NCBI GenBank assembly: GCA_964580585.1
Contig: CAZOKZ010000034.1
Location: 1-48,205, forward strand
DNA from: CAZOKZ01 sp964580585
GTDB lineage: Bacteria; Sumerlaeota; Sumerlaeia; SLMS01; JAHLLQ01
Direction of reading: 5' to 3'
DNA: 48,205 nucleotides
Both the position numbers and the translations under genes were made by a program. How positions within the stretch are numbered: position 1 is the first letter of the stretch; the number at the start of each line of letters is the position of its first letter. Below are positions 16,252 through 24,633 of this stretch, piece after piece. The notes under the pieces are model-generated. The model ran no database searches and had not been told where the DNA came from. It saw only the letters and a list, made by a program, of their open reading frames with translations.

Positions 16252-17895
16252 ATGAAAAAGCAGCAAGACCAAGGCAAACGTGTCGGCATTTGGCTGCGCG
16301 TCAGCACAGAAGATCAAGCGCGAGGCGACAGCCCGCAACACCACGAAGCCCGCGCCCGCCAATACGCCGCCATGCGCGGCTGGACCGTCGTCGAGGTGTA
16401 TCACCTCGAAGGCACGTCCGGCAAAGACGTGATGGACCACCCCGAAACCGTGCGCATGATCGCCGATGTCAAACGCGGCCACATCTCCGGGCTGATTTTC
16501 AGCAAACTGGCCCGCCTCGCTCGCAACACCAAGCAACTGCTCGACATATCCGATATTTTCGAGCACCATGGCGCGGACCTCATCTCGCTGCAAGAGTCCA
16601 TCGATACGTCCACGCCGTCGGGCCGCCTCTTTTTCACGCTGTTTGCCGCGCTCAGCCAATGGGAACGCGAAGAAATCGCCGAGCGCGTTGCCGCGTCCAT
16701 TCCAATTCGAGCGCAACTGGGCAAACCCATCGGCGGCAAAGCTCCGTTTGGCTACCAGTGGGTGGACAAAAAACTCGTGCCCGACCCCGACGAAGCCCCC
16801 GTGCGCCGTCGGATTTACGAACTATTCAAAGAGCACCGGCGCAAGAAAACGGTCGCGCGGCTGCTCAACGAAGGCGGGTTTCGCACCCGCGCCGGAGCCA
16901 AGTTCAGCGGCTCGTCCATCGAACGCCTGATTCGCGGTTCGGAAGCCAAGGGGCTGCACCGCGCCAACTACACCAAAAGTCTCGGTAAAAACAAATCGTG
17001 GGAACTCAAGCCGGAGGACGAATGGGTGTACGTTGAAGTCGAACCCATCGTGGATGCCGAAACCTGGGACATCTGCAACCAAATCCTCGACGAAAACCAT
17101 GTCCCGCACAAGCGCCCCGGCCCCAAACCCGTCCACCTGTTCGCGGGCATCGTCGAATGCCACTGCGGCAACAAAATGTACGTCCCGTCCAAATCGCCGA
17201 AATACACGTGCGCCCAATGCCGGAACAAAATCCCGGTGGACGACCTTGAAGCCATTTTCTACGAACAACTGAAAAACTTTTTCCTGTCACCAGACGAAAT
17301 TTCCAAACACCTGGAAAGCGCCGAATCCAACCTCAAAGACCGCGAGCGCATGATTGCCAAGCTGCAAACCGAGCGCACTGCCGTCCAGAAAGAAATGGAC
17401 AAAATCTACCGGCTCTACATCGACGACGAGATTCCAAAAGAAGGTTTCGGCCTGCGCTACAAGCCGCTGCAAGAACGCTTCGACCAGCTTGATAACCAGA
17501 TACCGACCCTACAAGCCGAAGCCGACTACCTCCGCATCCGTTACCTTTCCAGCGACCAAATCATCAACGAAGCCCAAGATTTGTATTCTCATTGGCCCAA
17601 TCTCACCACGGAAGAAAAACGCCTCATCATCGAAAACATGACTGATTTTATTCGAATTGGAGACAATTCGGTGGACATCCACCTCCTCTATCTTCCCCCT
17701 TTTTCTGAAATGGTCTCCAAAAGGGCACACAACCCAGAGATTGCGACTTTGAGAACGTCCTGCATTATTGCTCGAATTTTGCATGGAAAGGCCCTTGAGA
17801 AGGATTTCCGTATCTTAATCGTGGCAAAAGGAGTCATTGCGAGAGACCGAAAGCGTCGTTTGTTCTCTCGCCTTCCCTTGACAGCCCGCCTCTGA
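16252..17895 (+). CDS. Large serine recombinase 2
   Basis: A 547-residue large serine recombinase. The resolvase domain has WLRVSTEDQ with Arg16 and the nucleophile Ser18, and SKLARLARN near 88-96. The recombinase domain follows (GKAPFGYQW), then a zinc ribbon with Cys303/Cys305 and Cys320/Cys323 and a coiled coil (about 355-450). ATG 16252 is preferred to the GTG at 16240: GGTGGG lies seven bases upstream and the gene then starts five bases after the ATPase stop. The final 60 residues (about 490-547) are basic and unlike the usual tail, so the end may run into host DNA. It is likely the integrase of this module. Confidence 0.92.
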   Translation: MKKQQDQGKRVGIWLRVSTEDQARGDSPQHHEARARQYAAMRGWTVVEVYHLEGTSGKDVMDHPETVRMIADVKRGHISGLIFSKLARLARNTKQLLDISDIFEHHGADLISLQESIDTSTPSGRLFFTLFAALSQWEREEIAERVAASIPIRAQLGKPIGGKAPFGYQWVDKKLVPDPDEAPVRRRIYELFKEHRRKKTVARLLNEGGFRTRAGAKFSGSSIERLIRGSEAKGLHRANYTKSLGKNKSWELKPEDEWVYVEVEPIVDAETWDICNQILDENHVPHKRPGPKPVHLFAGIVECHCGNKMYVPSKSPKYTCAQCRNKIPVDDLEAIFYEQLKNFFLSPDEISKHLESAESNLKDRERMIAKLQTERTAVQKEMDKIYRLYIDDEIPKEGFGLRYKPLQERFDQLDNQIPTLQAEADYLRIRYLSSDQIINEAQDLYSHWPNLTTEEKRLIIENMTDFIRIGDNSVDIHLLYLPPFSEMVSKRAHNPEIATLRTSCIIARILHGKALEKDFRILIVAKGVIARDRKRRLFSRLPLTARL

Positions 17896-17915
17896 ATGAC
17901 GATTGCTCTAGCCTC

Positions 17916-18353
17916 ATGAATCGGATTTTTGCCAGCGGCGCCTTGTTGCGCGTACCCGTTCACACCCGCCCGCTTGTGCTGGCGATGGTGGTGCCGCTCG
18001 CGGCGTCGTGTCTGCTGGTCATGCCGGTCAGCGGACAATCCCTTGTCCAACGAGTGGGCAACGATTCGACGCGATCCGATTATGCGCTGACGATCCAGGA
18101 ACGCCAGCGGCGATTCTGCGAGTCGCTTATCGGCGAAGACCCGACCCACGATCCTCCGGCTCGGGTACATCCGTGGAAAAAAACCCTTCAAAAAACTTCG
18201 AGCGGCGATGTTACGAAACTCGCGAGCCCGACGGGTGGCTCGGCGCTCGGTACGCGGAACGATTTTCCGCAAGCCCCAAACGAATCCCCCGATTGCTTTC
18301 ATTTCAGTACCATCGATTCGCGCGGTCCGCCCGCAGGAGGGTGCATAGAATGA
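17916..18353 (+). CDS. Possible secreted protein upstream of ogt
   Basis: A 145-codon frame whose TGA overlaps the ogt ATG (ATGA at 18350-18353). The N-terminus has a hydrophobic stretch (PLVLAMVVPLAASCLLVMPV) that could be a signal peptide. The rest is low in structure and rich in Ser, Pro and Thr, like translated non-coding DNA, and the opposite strand is open too. The overlap favours a real gene; the composition argues against it. If it is not real, 17,896-18,349 holds only the ogt promoter region and the edge of the module. Confidence 0.3.
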   Translation: MNRIFASGALLRVPVHTRPLVLAMVVPLAASCLLVMPVSGQSLVQRVGNDSTRSDYALTIQERQRRFCESLIGEDPTHDPPARVHPWKKTLQKTSSGDVTKLASPTGGSALGTRNDFPQAPNESPDCFHFSTIDSRGPPAGGCIE

Positions 18354-18868
18354 TCACGTGGAGCCGATTTGCGACGCCTTTCGGGGCGGGTATGGTGGCT
18401 TGCAGCAGTGCGACAATCGTTCGTATCTGGTTGCCAAGCCTCGAGCGCGAGAATCTGGCGGCCTGCGTTCACGCCGACTTTCCTGACGCAAAAGAAACCA
18501 AGGGAAGCCCGGGGGAATCGACGGCCCGTCAAATCGAAGCGCTCTTCGACGGACACGACGTTTCAAGCGAGCTGCTGGCCAATTTGGCCTGGCCCTCGGG
18601 AACGTCCTTTCAGTCGGCTGTGCTGCAAGCCTGTGTGCGTATCCCGCGCGGAACCGTCTGGAGCTATGCCCGATTGGCAGAAGCTTCCGGGTATCCTGGA
18701 CGCGCGCGAGCCGCCGGAACGGTGATGGCCACCAATCCGCTGCCGTTGATCATTCCGTGCCACCGCGTGGTTCGTTCGGACGGAACCCTGGGCCATTATG
18801 GCGGAGGGACCGAAATGAAACGGTGGCTGCTGGAACGCGAAGGTGCCCTGGGCTGTATGCTCGTCTGA
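18350..18868 (+). CDS. ogt: Methylated-DNA--protein-cysteine methyltransferase
   Basis: A 172-residue member of the Ogt/AGT family, which removes O6-alkyl groups from guanine by transferring them to its own cysteine. The acceptor is Cys137 in IPCHRV, preceded by the asparagine-hinge region NPLPLI and the recognition helix RARAAGTVMATN, and followed by GTLGHYGGGTEMKRWLLERE. Length and motif order are normal. ATG 18350 has AGGAGG about nine bases upstream, which rejects the much longer open frame upstream. It is the first clearly core-type gene to the right of the mobile module and lies 66 bases before secA. Confidence 0.95.
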   Translation: MITWSRFATPFGAGMVACSSATIVRIWLPSLERENLAACVHADFPDAKETKGSPGESTARQIEALFDGHDVSSELLANLAWPSGTSFQSAVLQACVRIPRGTVWSYARLAEASGYPGRARAAGTVMATNPLPLIIPCHRVVRSDGTLGHYGGGTEMKRWLLEREGALGCMLV

Positions 18869-18934
18869 TGGGCCCGGCGCGATTCCCGTGCCTCTTAACC
18901 CCGACCAAAATTAGAAAAATTCGGAGATTGCCTG

Positions 18935-21900
18935 ATGTTTCAGCGACTCATGAAGGTCTTGTTTGGCGACAAACAAGCCCGCGATATGAAACGCCTTACA
19001 CCCATTGTCGATGAGATCAACGAAATCTGTAAAGAATTCGAGGGACTCTCGGACGAAGTTTTACAGCAAAAGACCTCGGAATTCCGCCGCTTGTTGAAAG
19101 TCGTTCCTCGCGTCACGCGCGCGGGCGAAGGCAAAAATTTCCTTTTCCACGAGCAGGCGGAACTTTTTCTGCGCCGCCACCCCGATGTCCAACAGGCAGC
19201 GTTCCTCGGCAGCCGTCGCGATTTCCACCCAGGGGAATTGATCGTTTTTGTCATTCCCAAAGAAGGCGCGAAAGCCAACGAAGACTTTGCCAATCAAGTT
19301 CGTGAAGGCATGACACGCGCCAGTGAAGAACACCGGCCTTCAAAAGTGATTTTTGTCGATAAGCTGCCCCTGTTGAAAGACGGCAAACACGTCGATTACC
19401 ATCGTTTGATGCGTGTAATCGAAGAAGTTGAGTTGCCCGCCTGGAGCCAACACGCCTGGGACGACTTGGATGGTAAGCTCAAGTACGAAAACGAAGAGCC
19501 GGTTTCGCTCGACGATTTGCTTCCCGAAGCGTTTGCGGCCATCAAGGAAACCTGTCGCCGTCACGTGGGTCAGAAATGGGTAGCCGCCGGAGGCGAGATC
19601 GAATGGAACATGATACCGTTCGACGTCCAGCTCGCCGGTGGTATTTCGCTGCACCAGGGCAACATTTCGGAAATGGCAACGGGCGAAGGTAAAACCCTCG
19701 TCGCTATTTTCCCGCTCTACCTGAACGCACTTGCGGGGAAAGGCGCGCACCTGGTCACGGTCAACGATTACCTGGCACGTCGCGACAGCGAATGGATGAC
19801 GCCGATCTTCCGTTATCTGGGTATTTCCGTTGGTTGTATCGATAAATCGCAGCCATCGACCCAGGAGCGCCGTGCGGCGTATTTCTGCGACATCACCTAT
19901 GGAACGAACAACGAATTCGGCTTCGATTACTTGCGCGATAACATGGTGCAGGATCGCAGCCAACTGGCTCAACGCGAACACGCGTTCGCCATTATCGACG
20001 AAGTGGACTCGGTGCTGATCGACGAAGCGCGTACGCCGTTGATTATCGCCGGTCCCGTCGATCGTTCTAACAAACAATACGAAAAACTCGTTCCTTTGAT
20101 TCGTGAACTGGTCAACAAGCAGCAAATGCTCGTCAGCCGCTTGACCAAGGAAGCGCAGGATCTGCTGGACAAAGACCCGAATAGTTGGGAAGCGGGCGCG
20201 AAGCTGCTTCAGTGCTACAAGGGTATGCCGAAGCACAACCGGTTCATGAAGCTGCGCGAGGATCCGAAGAACCAAAAACTGCAAGACAAGGTCGAACGTG
20301 AATTGATGCTCGAAAAACGCATCAAGGAACTCGAAGAAGAATTGTTTTTCGTGGTCGAGGAACGTAATCGCCAGATCGACCTGACCGACAAGGGGCGGCA
20401 TTCGCTTTCGCCAAACGATCCGAATTATTTCGTGTTGCCGGACTTGGTGGATGAACTCGCCAAGATTGAACAACGCAAAGATATTTCGAAGGAAGAAGGC
20501 GACAAGCTGAAGCTTGCCACGCGTGAGAGCTACGAAAACAAAGCCGAAGAACTGCACTCGATCAGCCAGTTGCTGCACGCGTTCACGTTGAAAAAACGCG
20601 ATGTCGAGTACGTGGTCGAGGACGGAAAAATCGTCATCGTCGATGAAAATACCGGACGTAAGATGCCGGGTCGCCGTTGGAGCGATGGCTTGCATGGCGC
20701 CGTTGAAGCCAAGGAAGGCGTGAAGATTGAGAAGGAAACCCAGACGCTCGCCACGATCACGATCCAGAACTACTTCCGCTTGTATGACAAACTCTCGGGT
20801 ATGACGGGTACGGCAGAGACGGAAGCCGCGGAATTCGCCCACACGTACGATATGGATGTGGTGGTGATTCCGACAAACGTTGCGACAATGCGCGACGATT
20901 TGGACGATGTGATTTACAAAACGAAACGTGAAAAATACGCGGCGGTGCTGGAAGAAATCGAACGCCTGCACGCATTGCAGTTGCCGATCCTTGTTGGTAC
21001 CACATCGGTGGCAGTTTCGGAAACGGTCGCCCGCATGTTGCGCTCGAAAAAACTACCCCATGCCGTGTTGAACGCCAAAAACCACGCGCTCGAAGCTGAA
21101 ATCGTCTCGAAGGCAGGTTTGCCCGGTGCCATCACCATCGCCACGAACATGGCTGGTCGCGGTACGGATATCAAGCTTGGCTCGGGCGTGAAAGAAGAAC
21201 GCAAGACCGAGGAGGGCGAAGCATGGCCCGGCGGCCTTCAGATTATCGGCACCGAACGCCACGAATCGCGCCGTATCGACCGCCAGTTGCGTGGTCGCGC
21301 CGGGCGCCAGGGCGACCCGGGAACCAGCCGGTTCTTCGTCTCGCTCGAAGACGACCTGATGCAGTGGTTCGGCAGTGATCGTATCGCGCATTGGCTTGGC
21401 AAATTGGGCCTCGAAGAAGGCGAACCGATTGCTCACCCCTGGGTGACGAAAGCAATCGGCAACGCGCAGAAGAAAGTCGAAGGCATCAACCACGAACGCC
21501 GCAAACGCACGTTGGAATACGACGACGTGATGAACAAGCAGCGCGAAACGATTTACAAACTGCGCCGCGAATTGCTGCTCGAAGAAGACCTGCGCGACGT
21601 AATGCTCGACGTGTTCGCCGACGCGATCGAAGGCGAGTTCAAAAACTCTCACGGCGACCCGGGCAATACGAACACCTGGGACCTCGATGGGTTCTTTGAA
21701 TGGCTCTCGCGCATCTTATTTACGACGGATTTGTCGGAATTGCGCGAACGCCGTTATCAGGACTTCGAGGAATTACTGAACAAAATCATGGAAGTCGTCG
21801 TGGATGCGTACGACGAAAAGGCCAAGTCTCTCGGTCCGGATATGACCGCTGCATTGTCGCGTTACCTGGCGCTTCGCACGATCGACATGGAGTGGCAGGA

Positions 21901-22348
21901 TCACTTGCTGGCGATTGACGCGTTGCGTGAAGGCGTTGGCCTGCGCGGTTACGGACAGAAGGAACCGCTGGTTGAATTCACGCACGATGCGACCGAAATG
22001 TTCAGCGAATTCCTGCTGACGATTCACAAAGAAATCTTCGACCGCTTCTTCCGCGCGCAAGTGGTGAGCGAAGAAGAACAGCAGCGTCGTCAGCAGCAGC
22101 GCATGGTATATCAGAAAGCGGAAGCGGGTCCCGCCGCGCCGCCGAGCGAGGCGCCTCCCGAAGAAGAAGGCAAACCGCGTAAACCGCAATCGGGACTGAC
22201 GCCTTACAAGCGCGACATTCCGAAAGTCGGACGCAACGAACCGTGTCCGTGCGGTAGTGGTAAGAAATACAAAGACTGCCACGGTTCAGCGGACATGCGC
22301 GAAAGCCGCCAACACACCATCGGCGATGAACCGCCGCCGGAAGAGTAA
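18935..22348 (+). CDS. secA: Preprotein translocase ATPase SecA with extra N-terminal domain
   Basis: SecA drives protein export through SecYEG. This 1137-residue copy has Walker A MATGEGKT (247-254), DEVD (355-358), NMAGRGTDIKL and the QLRGRAGRQGDPG arginine-finger region, and ends with the zinc motif CPCGSGKKYKDCH. It is about 230 residues longer than the E. coli type. Residues 55-190 are an insertion between the first helix bundle and LPEAFAAIKE. Inside it, residues 72-161 resemble the C-terminal domain of acyl-CoA synthetases (HPDV, GELIVFVIPKEGA, VDKLPLLKDGK with Lys151). A second, helical insertion near 385-480 recalls Bacteroidota-type SecA. GGAGA seven bases upstream supports the ATG. 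Confidence 0.97.
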   Translation: MFQRLMKVLFGDKQARDMKRLTPIVDEINEICKEFEGLSDEVLQQKTSEFRRLLKVVPRVTRAGEGKNFLFHEQAELFLRRHPDVQQAAFLGSRRDFHPGELIVFVIPKEGAKANEDFANQVREGMTRASEEHRPSKVIFVDKLPLLKDGKHVDYHRLMRVIEEVELPAWSQHAWDDLDGKLKYENEEPVSLDDLLPEAFAAIKETCRRHVGQKWVAAGGEIEWNMIPFDVQLAGGISLHQGNISEMATGEGKTLVAIFPLYLNALAGKGAHLVTVNDYLARRDSEWMTPIFRYLGISVGCIDKSQPSTQERRAAYFCDITYGTNNEFGFDYLRDNMVQDRSQLAQREHAFAIIDEVDSVLIDEARTPLIIAGPVDRSNKQYEKLVPLIRELVNKQQMLVSRLTKEAQDLLDKDPNSWEAGAKLLQCYKGMPKHNRFMKLREDPKNQKLQDKVERELMLEKRIKELEEELFFVVEERNRQIDLTDKGRHSLSPNDPNYFVLPDLVDELAKIEQRKDISKEEGDKLKLATRESYENKAEELHSISQLLHAFTLKKRDVEYVVEDGKIVIVDENTGRKMPGRRWSDGLHGAVEAKEGVKIEKETQTLATITIQNYFRLYDKLSGMTGTAETEAAEFAHTYDMDVVVIPTNVATMRDDLDDVIYKTKREKYAAVLEEIERLHALQLPILVGTTSVAVSETVARMLRSKKLPHAVLNAKNHALEAEIVSKAGLPGAITIATNMAGRGTDIKLGSGVKEERKTEEGEAWPGGLQIIGTERHESRRIDRQLRGRAGRQGDPGTSRFFVSLEDDLMQWFGSDRIAHWLGKLGLEEGEPIAHPWVTKAIGNAQKKVEGINHERRKRTLEYDDVMNKQRETIYKLRRELLLEEDLRDVMLDVFADAIEGEFKNSHGDPGNTNTWDLDGFFEWLSRILFTTDLSELRERRYQDFEELLNKIMEVVVDAYDEKAKSLGPDMTAALSRYLALRTIDMEWQDHLLAIDALREGVGLRGYGQKEPLVEFTHDATEMFSEFLLTIHKEIFDRFFRAQVVSEEEQQRRQQQRMVYQKAEAGPAAPPSEAPPEEEGKPRKPQSGLTPYKRDIPKVGRNEPCPCGSGKKYKDCHGSADMRESRQHTIGDEPPPEE

Positions 22349-22373
22349 GAAATATTACCTGTTGAATCATCGC

Positions 22374-22411
22374 TTGGGGACGGAGTAGAGAATACTCCGT
22401 CCCCAATTTTT
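22374..22411 (+). terminator. Strong intrinsic terminator after secA
   Basis: TTGGGGACGGAGTA (22374-22387) and TACTCCGTCCCCAA (22393-22406) form a perfect 14-base stem around GAGAA, followed by TTTTT. The stem contains the CTCCGTCCC motif that recurs through the window. Confidence 0.93.
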
Positions 22412-22426
22412 CACGCTGGTTTTGAG

Positions 22427-23416
22427 ATGCAAGATAATCTACGAGAGCTTCTTAAAGTTGCGTTCGCCTTGAAGAATGAGCCATTCAGGCAAGAAGGTGA
22501 AAAGATACTTGCTATTTATAATTTTGCCTCCAAAGGGCGAGCAAAAATAATTTTACCGGATTCACGACAACTGATTTACGGTGAAATAGCGGCTTTAGGA
22601 ATAAGCGTTTTTCTCATCGCGTTGTGGTCCAGTTTCCTTGCCTTTCAATGGTTGTTGTTTTGCGTTATCATTATTCAGGTGCCGATGTTGATATCGTTGC
22701 TCCTTCATGCACAAGTGGATACAAGTGACAATGGGAGGCGCTTGTCGAATATTTTTGGGTCACGAACCGTTGATTCTCAACGTGCACAGGATTTGTTTCT
22801 CGCCGGCATTAAGGGGAATGAGATTCTTTTGGGAGTGTACGCTGAACATCGAAAAGCAAATCGCTTTCTCTACCTATCATTCGCACTATTAATCACCTTG
22901 ATTATTGCAGCAATTCAGTTTTTAATGTTATATGAATTTGTGAAGCTGAGATTGGCTACAGTGCCGGTATTTATATTAATGATTCTTTGTTTTGTAGTGT
23001 TTTTTGCTTGGATGCGTTCTGTGCATCTTCGAGATTGTATGCTTTCTTCCATGGGAAGCAGGCTATTTTCTTGGATGGTATGTTCTCAGAAAGAGATCGA
23101 TTCCGAATTTAGTTTTTTGGGGAATAAAAAAATAAATTCTTCAAAGTCAAAACGTGGAAAAGGTTGTTTTCTTACTATTCTCGGGGCAGGTGGATTTTTG
23201 TTTATTGAAATATTGTTTGGGGTTGAAGCACTTGTCGGTGAAAAAGAAGTGGTGTATTCTATTGGATTGTTGCTTGTCGGAGAGTTTGTTATTATAATAG
23301 GTTTGATACGGGAAATCATATTGAACCTTCGGCAACATATGGAAATGGGAAAGGAATGTTTGAAGCGCGGGGACATTTTTTTCCCTTCTTACATACAGCA
23401 TGAATTGAATAATTAA
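22427..23416 (+). CDS. Integral membrane protein, hypothetical
   Basis: A 329-residue protein with about 50 soluble residues, then hydrophobic segments at about 50-72, 74-94, 145-170, 175-197, 250-268 and 275-297. A lysine/serine-rich loop (KINSSKSKRGKG) lies between the fourth and fifth. No transport or enzymatic signature was recognised. It is AT-richer than secA and has no clear ribosome binding site, so it may have been acquired. Its stop overlaps by four bases the stop of the convergent paralog gene on the other strand. Confidence 0.7.
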   Translation: MQDNLRELLKVAFALKNEPFRQEGEKILAIYNFASKGRAKIILPDSRQLIYGEIAALGISVFLIALWSSFLAFQWLLFCVIIIQVPMLISLLLHAQVDTSDNGRRLSNIFGSRTVDSQRAQDLFLAGIKGNEILLGVYAEHRKANRFLYLSFALLITLIIAAIQFLMLYEFVKLRLATVPVFILMILCFVVFFAWMRSVHLRDCMLSSMGSRLFSWMVCSQKEIDSEFSFLGNKKINSSKSKRGKGCFLTILGAGGFLFIEILFGVEALVGEKEVVYSIGLLLVGEFVIIIGLIREIILNLRQHMEMGKECLKRGDIFFPSYIQHELNN

Positions 23417-24012
23417 AAAGTAAACCCCACGGCGCGTCCCAACTCCGCTTTTTCGCGGCAGTATTCGACAAACGGGCGCAGGCAATCGTCGGCGGCGTTG
23501 AAGACGGCGATGGTGTCGGTGTCGTTTTCCGCTTCGGCTTGTTCAACCATGAGATCCATCAGGCCAAGCAGCGCGGACCCCATGCTGGTGAGCGGATACG
23601 CGTCGTCGGGCAGCAGCGGATCGCCGGATAAAAATAATCGACCGAGCAAGGCTTGTGTTTCCGGCGCGAAGTCGTCCGGATCGGCAATCAGATGATCCAG
23701 CGCATGAGGATCTTCAGGTTTACGCTCGGGGTCTTCGTACATTTGTTTCGCCATGCCGGTGGTGAAAACACAGTACGATTGAAAATAACTCATCGCCGTT
23801 TCCAGGTCCTCGCCAATGTAGCCTTGGAACCATTCCCAAACGGGAGCGAAGGCTTCTTTGAATTCTTCGTCGGGCACATTTTTGGGATCGAGATAGGGAA
23901 CGAGAAAACTGAGCACTTGGGCGACGTTATAAAAGCCGCCCACCGTGGCAAAGTGTTCTTCGATTTCCGTTTCGTCGGTTTCCGAATTGTACAGGCCGTA
24001 GTCGATGCCCAT
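23413..24012 (-). CDS. Acidic hypothetical protein, paralog B of a tandem pair
   Basis: A 199-residue, strongly acidic soluble protein starting MGIDYG, with AAGGA six bases before the ATG. It shares with the gene just upstream the blocks MGIDYG, VGxFxNxAQVxSFxxP, DP and DPDxFxPETxALLGRxxF, so the two arose by duplication. The family is not recognised; the pattern of conserved acidic and aromatic residues recalls small DUF proteins of immunity or unknown type. It is the last gene of a leftward run that begins with the purE fusion. Confidence 0.72.
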   Translation of the reverse strand: MGIDYGLYNSETDETEIEEHFATVGGFYNVAQVLSFLVPYLDPKNVPDEEFKEAFAPVWEWFQGYIGEDLETAMSYFQSYCVFTTGMAKQMYEDPERKPEDPHALDHLIADPDDFAPETQALLGRLFLSGDPLLPDDAYPLTSMGSALLGLMDLMVEQAEAENDTDTIAVFNAADDCLRPFVEYCREKAELGRAVGFTF

Positions 24013-24039
24013 TGGGGGTCCTTTTTTTGTATCTCAGTG

Positions 24040-24633
24040 TCAGGGATGGAAACCAACGGTGCGTTGATTGTCGAGGCATTCGGCGGCGAAAAGGGCCAGC
24101 GGCTCGAGAACGGCCGCCGCGCCAATCATGGATTTCACGGCGTCCTGGCGATTGTCTTCGTTGAGTTTTTCGGCGAAGTATCGCGAGCGCTGCATCAGAA
24201 GCGACGAAATAACGATGAACGACGGGAGATTGTTGCCGCCGATTTTTTTGTCGGTAAATATCATTCGTCCCAGCAAAGCTTTTGTTTCGGGAGAGAAATG
24301 ATCGGGGTCTGCTTGGAAGAATCCGACGCCAACGCCATCGATGGGATTGAATTTGTCCTGGATTGTATCGCCGACGGAATTGGTAAAGTCGATATATTCG
24401 TGAAACGAGTCGATAAAGGTATCGGGGTCTTCGGCAATGTAATCTTGTAGCCAATTCCAATGCGGGGTTATTTGTTGTTTATATTCCGCATGGTCGATAT
24501 TGTCTGGGTCAATGTGTGGCAGCACGAAACTGACGACCTGGGCCATGTTGAAAAAATCGCCCACATTGGCGAAGCGATCGGATATGATCAGTTCTTCGCT
24601 ATCCTGTTCAAAGTATCCGTAATCAATTCCCAT
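24040..24633 (-). CDS. Acidic hypothetical protein, paralog A of a tandem pair
   Basis: A 197-residue paralog of the gene 27 bases downstream. The ATG at 24633 gives the same MGIDYG start as the other copy; a GTG four codons upstream is possible. The two share the central AQVxSF block and the PETxALLGR block but have diverged elsewhere (QYKQQITPHWNWLQDYI-type region). The start lies inside the end of lipB, so it is probably co-transcribed with it. No function can be assigned. Confidence 0.72.
   Translation of the reverse strand: MGIDYGYFEQDSEELIISDRFANVGDFFNMAQVVSFVLPHIDPDNIDHAEYKQQITPHWNWLQDYIAEDPDTFIDSFHEYIDFTNSVGDTIQDKFNPIDGVGVGFFQADPDHFSPETKALLGRMIFTDKKIGGNNLPSFIVISSLLMQRSRYFAEKLNEDNRQDAVKSMIGAAAVLEPLALFAAECLDNQRTVGFHP

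Larger units (their letters stand above)
8746..17895. mobile_element. Putative integrative module with two HerA/VirB4/D4-type ATPases
   Basis: The seven genes here share a GC-rich composition unlike the left block, are tightly packed, and end in a large serine recombinase. The content (Cas4/RecB-like nuclease, SWIM protein, two DNA-translocase-type ATPases, membrane protein, recombinase) fits a DNA-processing mobile element. No relaxase or classical type IV pilus gene is seen. Boundaries are set by gene content and not by proven attachment sites. Confidence 0.5.

Noticed and set aside
14490..16307. 605-codon open frame on the minus strand opposite the large ATPase
   Set aside because: It is a mirror of a GC-rich gene: biased composition, no motifs and no ribosome binding site, while the plus-strand frame has clear Walker motifs.
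17688..18302. 204-codon minus-strand frame across the recombinase 2 end
   Set aside because: Arg/His-rich composition typical of a shadow; overlaps a conserved recombinase.
19340..20971. 543-codon open frame on the minus strand opposite secA
   Set aside because: Shadow of secA, rich in Phe, Arg and Val with no domain; secA covers it fully.
23653..24450. 265-codon plus-strand frame across the tandem paralogs
   Set aside because: The minus-strand genes are paralogs with shared blocks, so the plus-strand frame is a shadow.
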